A stretch of 64,000 nt of DNA from Putridiphycobacter sp965230485 (GTDB lineage: Bacteria > Bacteroidota > Bacteroidia > Flavobacteriales_D > Crocinitomicaceae): the NCBI GenBank assembly GCA_965230485.1, contig CBDDLA010000001.1, positions 2,294,001 to 2,358,000 on the forward strand. Direction: 5' to 3'. Each line of letters opens with the position of its first letter. Within the stretch, counting starts at the first letter, position 1. The notes below the pieces were generated by a model. That model searched no databases. It saw only the letters and a list, made by a program, of their open reading frames with translations, and was not told the DNA's origin. Of this stretch, positions 26,377 through 33,510 are shown one piece after another. The position numbers and the translations under genes are program-made.

Positions 26377-26934
26377 TTAGTCAATTTTCAAATCATACTT
26401 TTCTAATAAACCAATTAGCGCATTCTTTGAAAATTTTGCTTTTTTGATCATATTATTTTCTGGGTCAATTGAAAAACCATCAGCAAACCGAAAATCTGCT
26501 TCCATTAAGTTTGATCGATCAAAAACAGAACCACGTAAAATACTACGTTCAAATTTTGATTGTCTCAAATCTGCCTCCGTAAAATCAACCTCTTCTAACT
26601 GGCAGCTAATAAATGGTGTCCCTTTTAATTTAAGGCGATAAAAATTAGAAAAATTTAGCTGACAATTGTTAAATGCCATTTTCAACAAAAACGGGTTTAG
26701 GCTGGAAAAATCTAGGCCAAGCATCTTACAATCTTTAAATTCAATAGATTGCACTGTTGTATTTATCCATTTTGTAAGAGTGAAATTACAAGCCTTAAAC
26801 TGACATTCAATGAATTTGATGTTTGACAAATCGAGGTTAGAAAAATTAGAGTTCAAAAATTCGCAATTATCATATTCCAATGCTAATGATTTGGAAGTGA
26901 AGACATCATTTTTAAAGCTTTGATCTTCAATCAT
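26377..26934 (-). CDS. Pentapeptide-repeat protein
   Basis: 185 residues built of repeats of the A(D/N)LxX type: NSNFSNLDLSNIKFIECQFK, then CNFTLTKW, DFSSLNPF, FTEADLRQSKFERSILRG and SNLMEADFRFADGF. The right-handed square helix resembles Qnr and MfpA proteins that mimic DNA and bind gyrase, and also McbG. No drug-resistance claim is justified from sequence alone. It overlaps the HAD phosphatase gene by four bases (ATGA), so it is the last gene of an overlapping three-gene run. Confidence 0.9.
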   Translation of the reverse strand: MIEDQSFKNDVFTSKSLALEYDNCEFLNSNFSNLDLSNIKFIECQFKACNFTLTKWINTTVQSIEFKDCKMLGLDFSSLNPFLLKMAFNNCQLNFSNFYRLKLKGTPFISCQLEEVDFTEADLRQSKFERSILRGSVFDRSNLMEADFRFADGFSIDPENNMIKKAKFSKNALIGLLEKYDLKID

Positions 26935-27590
26935 TGTTCAAACATTTTTCTTGCTTCGGTCAGGCTGAAATCATTTAAAGACTCAATAATTTCATCAGCC
27001 AACTTCAACTTAGGGTTATAGGCATGTGATTGCTCAGGAATAGCAATTACTTTCATTCGAGCGGCTTTTCCTGCAATCACACCATTTAAAGAATCTTCTA
27101 TTACAAGGCAATTTTGAGGTTCTACACTTAATTTTTCTGCTGCTGTCAGAAAAACCCCAGGATGAGGCTTTCCTAGCCTCTCATATTCAGCAGAATGAAT
27201 GGTATCAAAGTAATGACGGATATTTAGCTTGTCAAGCACTGCATCTATAATACTATGGTAAGAAGACGTCGCCAAGCCAATTTTTAGTCCTGCTTGTTGG
27301 CACATGTCCAAGGTATTAATAACCCCAGGCAATGCTTTTCCATTCGCTTTTATTTCCTCTATCAAAATATTTACGATATCAATTGTTACTGCTTCGCAAG
27401 AAATGTTTTCCCAAGGTTTTTTTTGAAACCACATTTTTACAACCTCATCAATACGCAGCCCAACCGTTTCTTCGCAGTCTGTTTGCGTTAAGTCCAATCC
27501 TACTTTTCCAAAACCTTTTATTTCAGCAATTTTCCATAAAGGTTCTGAATCAATTAATACACCATCCATGTCAAATATTATGGCTTTCAT
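26931..27590 (-). CDS. HAD-family sugar/hexitol phosphatase (YniC/HxpB-like)
   Basis: 219 residues. The HAD motif DMDGVLIDSEPLWKIAE (Asp7, Asp9) opens the protein; motif II is ATSSYHSIIDAV, Lys lies in ERLGKPHPGVFLTAAE and motif IV is VIEDSLNGVIAGKAARM. The combination matches YniC-type beta-phosphoglucomutase-like phosphatases that remove phosphate from 2-deoxyglucose-6-P, mannitol-1-P or sorbitol-6-P. It overlaps genes on both sides by four bases. Confidence 0.88.
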   Translation of the reverse strand: MKAIIFDMDGVLIDSEPLWKIAEIKGFGKVGLDLTQTDCEETVGLRIDEVVKMWFQKKPWENISCEAVTIDIVNILIEEIKANGKALPGVINTLDMCQQAGLKIGLATSSYHSIIDAVLDKLNIRHYFDTIHSAEYERLGKPHPGVFLTAAEKLSVEPQNCLVIEDSLNGVIAGKAARMKVIAIPEQSHAYNPKLKLADEIIESLNDFSLTEARKMFEQ

Positions 27591-28456
27591 TTCTTTTCTA
27601 ATCTTAATTTGTATAGGTTCCCTCCATTAATTCCCTTCCGATATTCATCTGTTATAAACCATGATTTTTCATTCCGAAAACAAATTGCTTCACGTTGCTT
27701 GATTTTTGGCAGTTTATACGACTTTATATCCCCTTTCCAAAAGGCGTTAAATCGCCAGTTTTTTATCAGGTAAAGTCGTCCATAAGCCAAAACAGCAATC
27801 GTGTTAGATTCTTCATGGTAATCCGCTGAAGTAACAGAGCAGGTCATCCACCCATTATTACAAAACTGGAATTGACCTATCAGTTTTGCCTCAAAGTTTC
27901 CTGGTATTGCTGGTAACATATATATTTTTGAAAGACCTGTAAACGGTTTTGTTCTACATTTTGTGAACAGAAAAATCTTCTTGTCCTTCACAATGAATGC
28001 TTCACAATCAAAATAAAGTTCCTTTTTTTTAGGCGGGAATGCCTTTTGATCTTCATAAGTAAATCTAATGGTTTCCACTTTGGTTTTACTTTTATTTAAA
28101 AACCCCTTTTTAACAACATGTATCTGAAGATTTTGTCGGTTATTAAAATTATTTCCAAAATCTCCTATGTATAAATTCCCCTTGTTATCTGTTGCTAAAT
28201 CTTCCCAGTCGTAATTCTTTACGTCTTCAATTTTAATGGTGTGTTGGAGTTTACCTTTTTCGCTAAAAACATATAGCTCTGATCTGTTCCCTCCATCATT
28301 GTGCGTAATTAATTTGTTTTGGTAATAGACAAGACCTGAACTTTCATATAACCATTTTGGTAAGTCTGCAATTTTTGTTAATTCTACTTTAGTCTTTCCA
28401 TTTATTCGGTTAACAAAGATGAAAAGGAAAAAGAATACTACTAATTTAAAGGACAT
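27587..28456 (-). CDS. Exported protein of unknown function, beta-propeller-like
   Basis: 289 residues with a strong signal peptide (about 1-20: MSFKLVVFFFLFIFVNRING). The rest is a series of beta strands with WxDLATDNKGNLYIGDFGNN, a propeller-like blade line, and DNKGNL/DGGNRSELYVF. Six to seven such blades are plausible. No catalytic motif is evident. It is the first gene of the overlapping three-gene run with the HAD phosphatase and pentapeptide genes. Confidence 0.7.
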   Translation of the reverse strand: MSFKLVVFFFLFIFVNRINGKTKVELTKIADLPKWLYESSGLVYYQNKLITHNDGGNRSELYVFSEKGKLQHTIKIEDVKNYDWEDLATDNKGNLYIGDFGNNFNNRQNLQIHVVKKGFLNKSKTKVETIRFTYEDQKAFPPKKKELYFDCEAFIVKDKKIFLFTKCRTKPFTGLSKIYMLPAIPGNFEAKLIGQFQFCNNGWMTCSVTSADYHEESNTIAVLAYGRLYLIKNWRFNAFWKGDIKSYKLPKIKQREAICFRNEKSWFITDEYRKGINGGNLYKLRLEKK

Positions 28457-28514
28457 AAATAGATTGAATAGTTTTAATATACAGATTAAAGGACTAACGG
28501 TTTTGTAAAATTAT

Positions 28515-28522
28515 TACTTTTG
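28515..28522 (+). promoter_or_regulatory. -7 box TACTTTTG upstream of a short reading frame and the LETM1-related gene
   Basis: TACTTTTG fits TAnnTTTG. An ATG follows four bases later (28527), the same spacing as at the GbsR/MarR gene. No clear -33 TTTG is seen at the expected distance. Confidence 0.4.
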
Positions 28523-28526
28523 AATC

Positions 28527-28613
28527 ATGAAATGGTCTAAAATTCTAAAATATTCTTTCACATTATGTCAAGAACATGTTTTAGACATCCCATCTGGCCC
28601 CTATCATAAATAA
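28527..28613 (+). CDS. Possible 28-residue leader or small ORF
   Basis: A 28-codon frame (MKWSKILKYSFTLCQEHVLD onward, ending in PSGPYHK then TAA) begins four bases after a good -7 box and stops nine bases before the ATG of the LETM1-related gene (28623). Its spacing and the following gene make a leader peptide or a gene remnant possible. Length is too short for confidence; no family recognised. Confidence 0.3.
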   Translation: MKWSKILKYSFTLCQEHVLDIPSGPYHK

Positions 28614-28622
28614 TACTTGCAA

Positions 28623-29888
28623 ATGAACCCTAGCAGTAAAGGTTGGATTAAAAAATATATTTCCATTTTGGATGATTCAAAAACAGTGCTGAATCGTTTC
28701 CCAGGAAGTTTTTTGAGTCCTGAAGAATTGATTTATTCCTATTTTCAGCCAACCGGTTTGCTTTACGGGTATCCACGAGAATTTTTATTTATTGAAGCTG
28801 AATACATTGAGAAATTCACTCCCGAAGAATCTTTCAAAGTATTGCTATTAGAAGGCTTGATTTTAGTTGACCATATTGAGGCTGGACAGTTTGACACTAA
28901 ATCGTTAAATAATTGTGTTATTAAATTTGTTGACTTTTATGAAAAAAGCAATTTAGAGAAAGCAAAAAAAAGTTGGCTGGATTTTTCTGAACTTGATAGT
29001 CACGCAAAGTTGGAGAGAATTATTGACCAGCGTGTTGAAGTTAAAAATTCTATTACAAATACTTTAGCTTTAGATTATTTGTACAATAGCTTATTATTCC
29101 ACGATTTAATTTTATATCAAGACTACCGCCAAAATATGTCTCCCGAGCACCTTTCGGAAAAAAGGTCTCAAATTATGTTGGACATTATTAAAGTGGTGGC
29201 TTGCGCTGCCAATGCTGATGGTATAATTTCTGATGAAGAAAGAGAAATATTCAAACTGTTTTTAGCATCTGCCAACCTTGTTGCTTATAAAAAGGATTTG
29301 GCAGAAACATTCTTGGATGAAAGCCCAAACATTGAAGACTTAAGTTTTGAGTATGAATCATCATGGCTATTAAAACGATACATTTTGGAAATTGCCATTT
29401 TAACAGTTTGGACAGATGAAGATCTCCAAGCATCAGAAAAGGCATTCTTAAATTTATTGACTTCGAAACTGGGTCTTAAAAAAACCGAAAAAGACAAGGC
29501 GTTTGTGTCTATTCAATCATTTGTTTTAGCTAATAATAACCAGGCCCCTTTCTTAAGAGGAAAAAATGATATTGAGCTCATTTTAACCAATACGGCTAAA
29601 CGTTGGACCAAAATATTATCGCGAAACAAAGAAAAATTAACTCATGAATTAAAAGAGAGTAAAGAACTGGTTTACCTCATTACAAAGTCTACAAGACATG
29701 ATTTAACTCGAGAGGAAAAAGAAAAGGTAAAGCACCAATTAGGTGATTTAGGCAGAACTATTCCAGCCTTAACCTTGTTTATGCTTCCAGGAGGGGCCAT
29801 TATTTTACCTTTAGTTTTAAAAATTATTCCAAACCTGATCCCATCAGCTTTTCGAGAAAATGTTGTGGATGAGGAAGAAGAATCCTAA
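28623..29888 (+). CDS. LETM1-related protein with TerB-like domain
   Basis: 421 residues from ATG 28623; a TTG two codons earlier is less likely. The middle part (about 190-290) has a TerB-like acidic helical domain with DIIKVVACAANADGIISDEEREIFKL. The C-terminal part (about 345-410: LVYLITKSTRHDLTREEKEK, GDLGRTIPALTLFMLPGGAI, then ILPLVLKIIPNLIPSAFRE) is LETM1-like. Family members in Flavobacteria are annotated as LETM1-related and biofilm-associated; in mitochondria LETM1 handles cation exchange and ribosome association. The N-terminal 180 residues have no named domain. Confidence 0.8.
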   Translation: MNPSSKGWIKKYISILDDSKTVLNRFPGSFLSPEELIYSYFQPTGLLYGYPREFLFIEAEYIEKFTPEESFKVLLLEGLILVDHIEAGQFDTKSLNNCVIKFVDFYEKSNLEKAKKSWLDFSELDSHAKLERIIDQRVEVKNSITNTLALDYLYNSLLFHDLILYQDYRQNMSPEHLSEKRSQIMLDIIKVVACAANADGIISDEEREIFKLFLASANLVAYKKDLAETFLDESPNIEDLSFEYESSWLLKRYILEIAILTVWTDEDLQASEKAFLNLLTSKLGLKKTEKDKAFVSIQSFVLANNNQAPFLRGKNDIELILTNTAKRWTKILSRNKEKLTHELKESKELVYLITKSTRHDLTREEKEKVKHQLGDLGRTIPALTLFMLPGGAIILPLVLKIIPNLIPSAFRENVVDEEEES

Positions 29889-29890
29889 GA

Positions 29891-30688
29891 TTAAATATTT
29901 GGTTGACCTATAAAACAATAACCGGTTGTCTTTCCGTTTTTTGTTTTACCTAGTTCATAACTCCATGTATATTCTTTGTTGTTAGGCAACTCACTAACCA
30001 AAGCCTCTAAGTCATCTTTAGTGTATGTTCGTGGCATTGAGGCCTGACCATCCCATGCGTATGCCAATGGTATAATTGGAATTAGATAAGTAAAGACCAA
30101 CTGCTGCCATGTAATTGGTTTAGTAAATGGTGTTAAAATCAAAGCCGATAAAAAGACAATTACTAAACCAATTGGTAAAAATAACCACCAAACAATTAAG
30201 GGTAAGGGTTTATGCGTTAGTTCATATATGCATATCGTTTGCTTACTTTCTTGTGCTGATTTTAAAATTTGCCTAGCAATAGAGAGCGGCATATGATGAA
30301 AACAATTAACCATAGTTTTAATGCCTTCAGGTGCTTCAGCTAAAGCAGTTGCATTAACAGATTCAGAAAAATAATCAATTTTAGAATTTGATTCAAAATT
30401 GGCCATTTGCTCTTTATTTGGATGCAAATCTGTCAATGTTAATGTTAAATCTTTTTGAGACAATGCCAGTTCAGCGTGAACATGCGGCATAATGCCTCCA
30501 GCACCAGATCCAAGATCAACAATGGAATTAATGCGGTGTTTCTTCAAAATTTGAGTTAACGATTTTGCTACAACCTCATCTAATTTCAGCAACCTATTAA
30601 ATACAACAATTAGTTTGGTCATATTGCGCCTAAACAAATCCGGAAACCAATTAAAATCTTCAAACTCGAATAATTGGACTCTTTTCAT
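29891..30688 (-). CDS. SAM-dependent methyltransferase with two membrane segments
   Basis: 265 residues. Motif I is IVDLGSGAGGIMPHV (about 56-70); the rest of the Rossmann core follows (LTLTDLHPN, VNCFHHMPLSIARQIL). Two hydrophobic segments at about 160-185 (WWLFLPIGLVIVFLSALILT) and 195-212 anchor the C-terminal part in the membrane. Substrate unknown; a membrane lipid or quinone-like acceptor is a guess. It follows folA by six bases on the minus strand, so it belongs to the thyA-folA run without an obvious functional link. Confidence 0.75.
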   Translation of the reverse strand: MKRVQLFEFEDFNWFPDLFRRNMTKLIVVFNRLLKLDEVVAKSLTQILKKHRINSIVDLGSGAGGIMPHVHAELALSQKDLTLTLTDLHPNKEQMANFESNSKIDYFSESVNATALAEAPEGIKTMVNCFHHMPLSIARQILKSAQESKQTICIYELTHKPLPLIVWWLFLPIGLVIVFLSALILTPFTKPITWQQLVFTYLIPIIPLAYAWDGQASMPRTYTKDDLEALVSELPNNKEYTWSYELGKTKNGKTTGYCFIGQPNI

Positions 30689-30694
30689 AGCATT

Positions 30695-31195
30695 TTATTT
30701 AGTGAACCTGTAAATGGTAAAATCATAAGGGTTTTTATCGTCTTTTTTGTAGTCTATCACCATTTCCTTTTTCCATTTTCTATCATCAAATTCAGGGAAA
30801 AAGGCATCTGCCTCAAAACTCTGATGAATATATGTAATTAGCATCTCGTCTACTAAATGATGATCTAAACAATATTGATAAATCTGTGCACCTCCAATAA
30901 TGAAAATGATTTGATCAGTGTTTCCCTTATAATGTTCAATAGCATCTTCTACAGAGTGAAAAACTTCACAATCATCATGAGAAAATTTGCGATTATGGGT
31001 AACAACAGCATTAATGCGATTAGAAAGTGGGCGATATTTTAGGGGTATAGAGTCCCAGTTTTTACGTCCCATAATCACAATGTGTCCCTTAGTGGACTGC
31101 GTAAAAAACCTCATATCTGCAGGCAAATGCCAAATCAAGTCATTGTCTTTTCCTATTTCGTTATTGATGCCCTTGGCAACTATTAGCTTTACCAT
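30695..31195 (-). CDS. folA: Dihydrofolate reductase
   Basis: 166 residues. The opening KLIVAKGINNEIGKDNDLIWHLPADMRFF carries the substrate-pocket Asp in place (LPADM), GHIVIMGRKNWDSIP binds NADPH and FIIGGAQIYQ the cofactor tail. DHFR regenerates tetrahydrofolate after thymidylate synthase. It starts three bases after thyA, giving the usual thyA-folA pair. Confidence 0.95.
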   Translation of the reverse strand: MVKLIVAKGINNEIGKDNDLIWHLPADMRFFTQSTKGHIVIMGRKNWDSIPLKYRPLSNRINAVVTHNRKFSHDDCEVFHSVEDAIEHYKGNTDQIIFIIGGAQIYQYCLDHHLVDEMLITYIHQSFEADAFFPEFDDRKWKKEMVIDYKKDDKNPYDFTIYRFTK

Positions 31196-31198
31196 AAT

Positions 31199-32023
31199 TT
31201 AAACAGAAACAGCTCCTTTAATATGGGGGTGATATTCGTAATTCAGTAATTCGAAATCGTCAAATGTGAATTGGTCAATATCCCTTACGTTGATGTTAAT
31301 TTTCATTTTTGGTAAAGGTTTAGGGTCTCGCGTTAACTGTAATTTCGCTTGTTCAATATGATTATTATATAAATGCACATCACCAAAAGAATGTACAAAT
31401 TCTCCTAAACCTAAGTCGCAAACCTGAGCTAGCATCATAGTAAATAACGCATAGGATGCAATATTAAATGGCACTCCTAAGAATACGTCTGCACTTCGTT
31501 GATATAATTGACAAGACAATTTACCATCCGCAACATAAAATTGAATAAAGGCATGACAAGGCGGTAAAGCTGCTTTACCATTTGCAACATTTTCGGAAAA
31601 AGATATAGAGGTATCAGGCATTACACTGGGATTCCAAGCAGAAATTATAATTCTTCTGTTATTGGGGTTATGCTTCAACTGGTCTACAACATTGGCCAAT
31701 TGATCGATCCCTTCACCATTCCAATTCCGCCACTGTGCACCATAAACTGGTCCTAAATCCCCATTTTCATCTGCCCAAGCATCCCAAATTTTCACCCCGT
31801 TATCTTGCAGGTATTTTATATTAGTATCCCCTTTTATAAACCATAATAATTCATGAATAATAGATTTTAAATGCAATTTTTTGGTCGTTACCATAGGAAA
31901 CCCTTCACTTAAATTGAATCGCATTTGGCGTCCAAACACACTGATGGTGCCAGTACCAGTCCGATCTCCTTTTTGATTTCCATTTTCCAAGATATCCTGT
32001 AATAAATCTAAATACGCTCTCAT
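31199..32023 (-). CDS. thyA: Thymidylate synthase
   Basis: 274 residues. Catalytic Cys156 is in ALPPCHAFIQFYV, and the QLYQRSADVFLGVPFNIASYA nucleotide-binding stretch (split here at RSADVFLGVPFNI) is complete. About ten residues between NPSVMP and ALPPC are additional to the E. coli protein, a variant common in Bacteroidota. It methylates dUMP with methylene-THF and feeds folA next door. A -7-like box TAATTTTG is on the minus strand at 32048-32055. Confidence 0.96.
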   Translation of the reverse strand: MRAYLDLLQDILENGNQKGDRTGTGTISVFGRQMRFNLSEGFPMVTTKKLHLKSIIHELLWFIKGDTNIKYLQDNGVKIWDAWADENGDLGPVYGAQWRNWNGEGIDQLANVVDQLKHNPNNRRIIISAWNPSVMPDTSISFSENVANGKAALPPCHAFIQFYVADGKLSCQLYQRSADVFLGVPFNIASYALFTMMLAQVCDLGLGEFVHSFGDVHLYNNHIEQAKLQLTRDPKPLPKMKININVRDIDQFTFDDFELLNYEYHPHIKGAVSV

Positions 32024-32218
32024 TAATTTATCCTACTTTTTCTTTTACAAAATTAGCAGTTGGGGCATGAATAACATAGAAATGAAGGATATTTTTATAT
32101 TTTCTTATTAACAGGTTTAATTAAAGTACATTTAATAGCGTTCAATATGTTTTAAATGTTTTTTACCAAACTCACCCCCCCTGTTCATTGTTAAAATGAA
32201 CCAATAAAAGCACTAGAT

Positions 32219-32250
32219 TTTGCTAAAAAGCCTAATTATCATTAGTTTTG
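32219..32250 (+). promoter_or_regulatory. Promoter with TTTG and TAnnTTTG boxes
   Basis: TTTG at 32219-32222 and TAGTTTTG at 32243-32250 are 20 bases apart, an excellent fit to the Bacteroidota consensus. The ATG of the T9SS cargo follows at 32284. Confidence 0.75.
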
Positions 32251-32283
32251 CAATAAATTATTTTACTGCTAATTAAAATTGTT

Positions 32284-33486
32284 ATGAAAAATATAGTCTT
32301 AATCGCTTCTTTGATGATGTCAACAGTGGTTTTTTCTCAAAACTGTCCGTTTGATAATACCTTTGCTGGGAATATGGTTCACACTTTTGTTGGACAAACA
32401 ATTACTGAGTCTTGCATTACAGCAGGAGAATATGTGGCTGTGGCTGTAACTCCAGGTAGCACATACGAATTTTCAACATGTAATTCTACATCAGTGGATG
32501 TGACAACGACCTATTATGATGGAACTGGTGTAAATATTTTAGCAACAGATGATGATGGTTGTGGTACAAGCGGAGGACCTTCTCTTTTTACAGGAACTAC
32601 TAATTTTAATGGTGTAGTATTGGTATTAGTCGACGAATTCCCTTGCCTTCATGGAAGCACATGTATTAACCTAGAGGTTACCCTTATTTCTGGAACCGTT
32701 TGTACACCTGCTACAGGAACTGATGTAATAAATTCATGCACTCCAATTACATGGATAGATGGTAATACATATTCAACCTCAAATAATACGGCGACTCATA
32801 CCATCTCTGGGGGCGCAGCAAGCGGATGTGACAGTATAGTAACACTTGACCTTACCATTAATAATAATAATACAAGAACAGATGTAGTGACATCTTGTGG
32901 TGATTATACTTGGATAGATGGTAACACATATACAAGCTCTAATAATACAGCTACTTATACTTTTCCTGCACCAAATGGATGTGACAGTATCATCACACTC
33001 GACCTTACATTAATATCAAATAATGCTGTTGTCAATACTGATCCTATTTTAGTAGCGGTTACATCTGGAGCCAGTTACCAGTGGCTTAACTGTTTAGACA
33101 ATTATAGTGTAATTGCTGGTAAAACGGATCAAAGCTTTATACCTGAATCAAATGGGAGCTATGCTGTTGAAGTAACGTCTGACGGATGTACGGATACTTC
33201 TGATTGTTATAGCGTTTTTTCTGTTAGTGTAGACGAGTATAGTATATTAGATGATGTTGTTTCAATATTTCCCAATCCGAACCAGGGAATTGTAAATATA
33301 GAATTAGGTGAACTATCTGATGTTAAGCTTAATGTTCTTAATCTAAGGGGCCAAATTATTTATACTGAACCGAACATTAATACATCTCAATATCAATTGA
33401 ATCTTGACCAACCAAATGGTATTTACATACTTGAGATTAATTATGATGGTTTAAAAAAGCGTTTCAAACTGGTTAAAGAAGATTAA
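32284..33486 (+). CDS. Secreted T9SS cargo with two CDSI-type repeats
   Basis: 400 residues. Signal peptide at about 1-18 (MKNIVLIASLMMSTVVFS). After a beta domain (about 20-140) two repeats of about 45-50 residues each contain W-I-D-G-N-T-Y, S-x-N-N-T-A-T and a GCDSI(V/I)TLDLT core (about 145-195 and 197-240). The C-terminus (about 320-400: SIFPNPNQGIVNIEL ... GIYILEINYDGLKKRFKLV) is a T9SS type A sorting domain. The same repeat type appears in the cargo at 42179. A surface or extracellular adhesion-type role is plausible; function unknown. Confidence 0.85.
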   Translation: MKNIVLIASLMMSTVVFSQNCPFDNTFAGNMVHTFVGQTITESCITAGEYVAVAVTPGSTYEFSTCNSTSVDVTTTYYDGTGVNILATDDDGCGTSGGPSLFTGTTNFNGVVLVLVDEFPCLHGSTCINLEVTLISGTVCTPATGTDVINSCTPITWIDGNTYSTSNNTATHTISGGAASGCDSIVTLDLTINNNNTRTDVVTSCGDYTWIDGNTYTSSNNTATYTFPAPNGCDSIITLDLTLISNNAVVNTDPILVAVTSGASYQWLNCLDNYSVIAGKTDQSFIPESNGSYAVEVTSDGCTDTSDCYSVFSVSVDEYSILDDVVSIFPNPNQGIVNIELGELSDVKLNVLNLRGQIIYTEPNINTSQYQLNLDQPNGIYILEINYDGLKKRFKLVKED

Positions 33487-33510
33487 CTATACTTCTCTTT
33501 TTACTTGAAT

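Noticed and set aside
26377..26934. Quinolone-resistance determinant
   Set aside because: Pentapeptide repeats alone do not show gyrase protection; no Qnr-specific loops could be recognised.
31560..31640. Ten-residue insert in thymidylate synthase as an unusual feature
   Set aside because: The insert before the active-site Cys is common in Bacteroidota ThyA.
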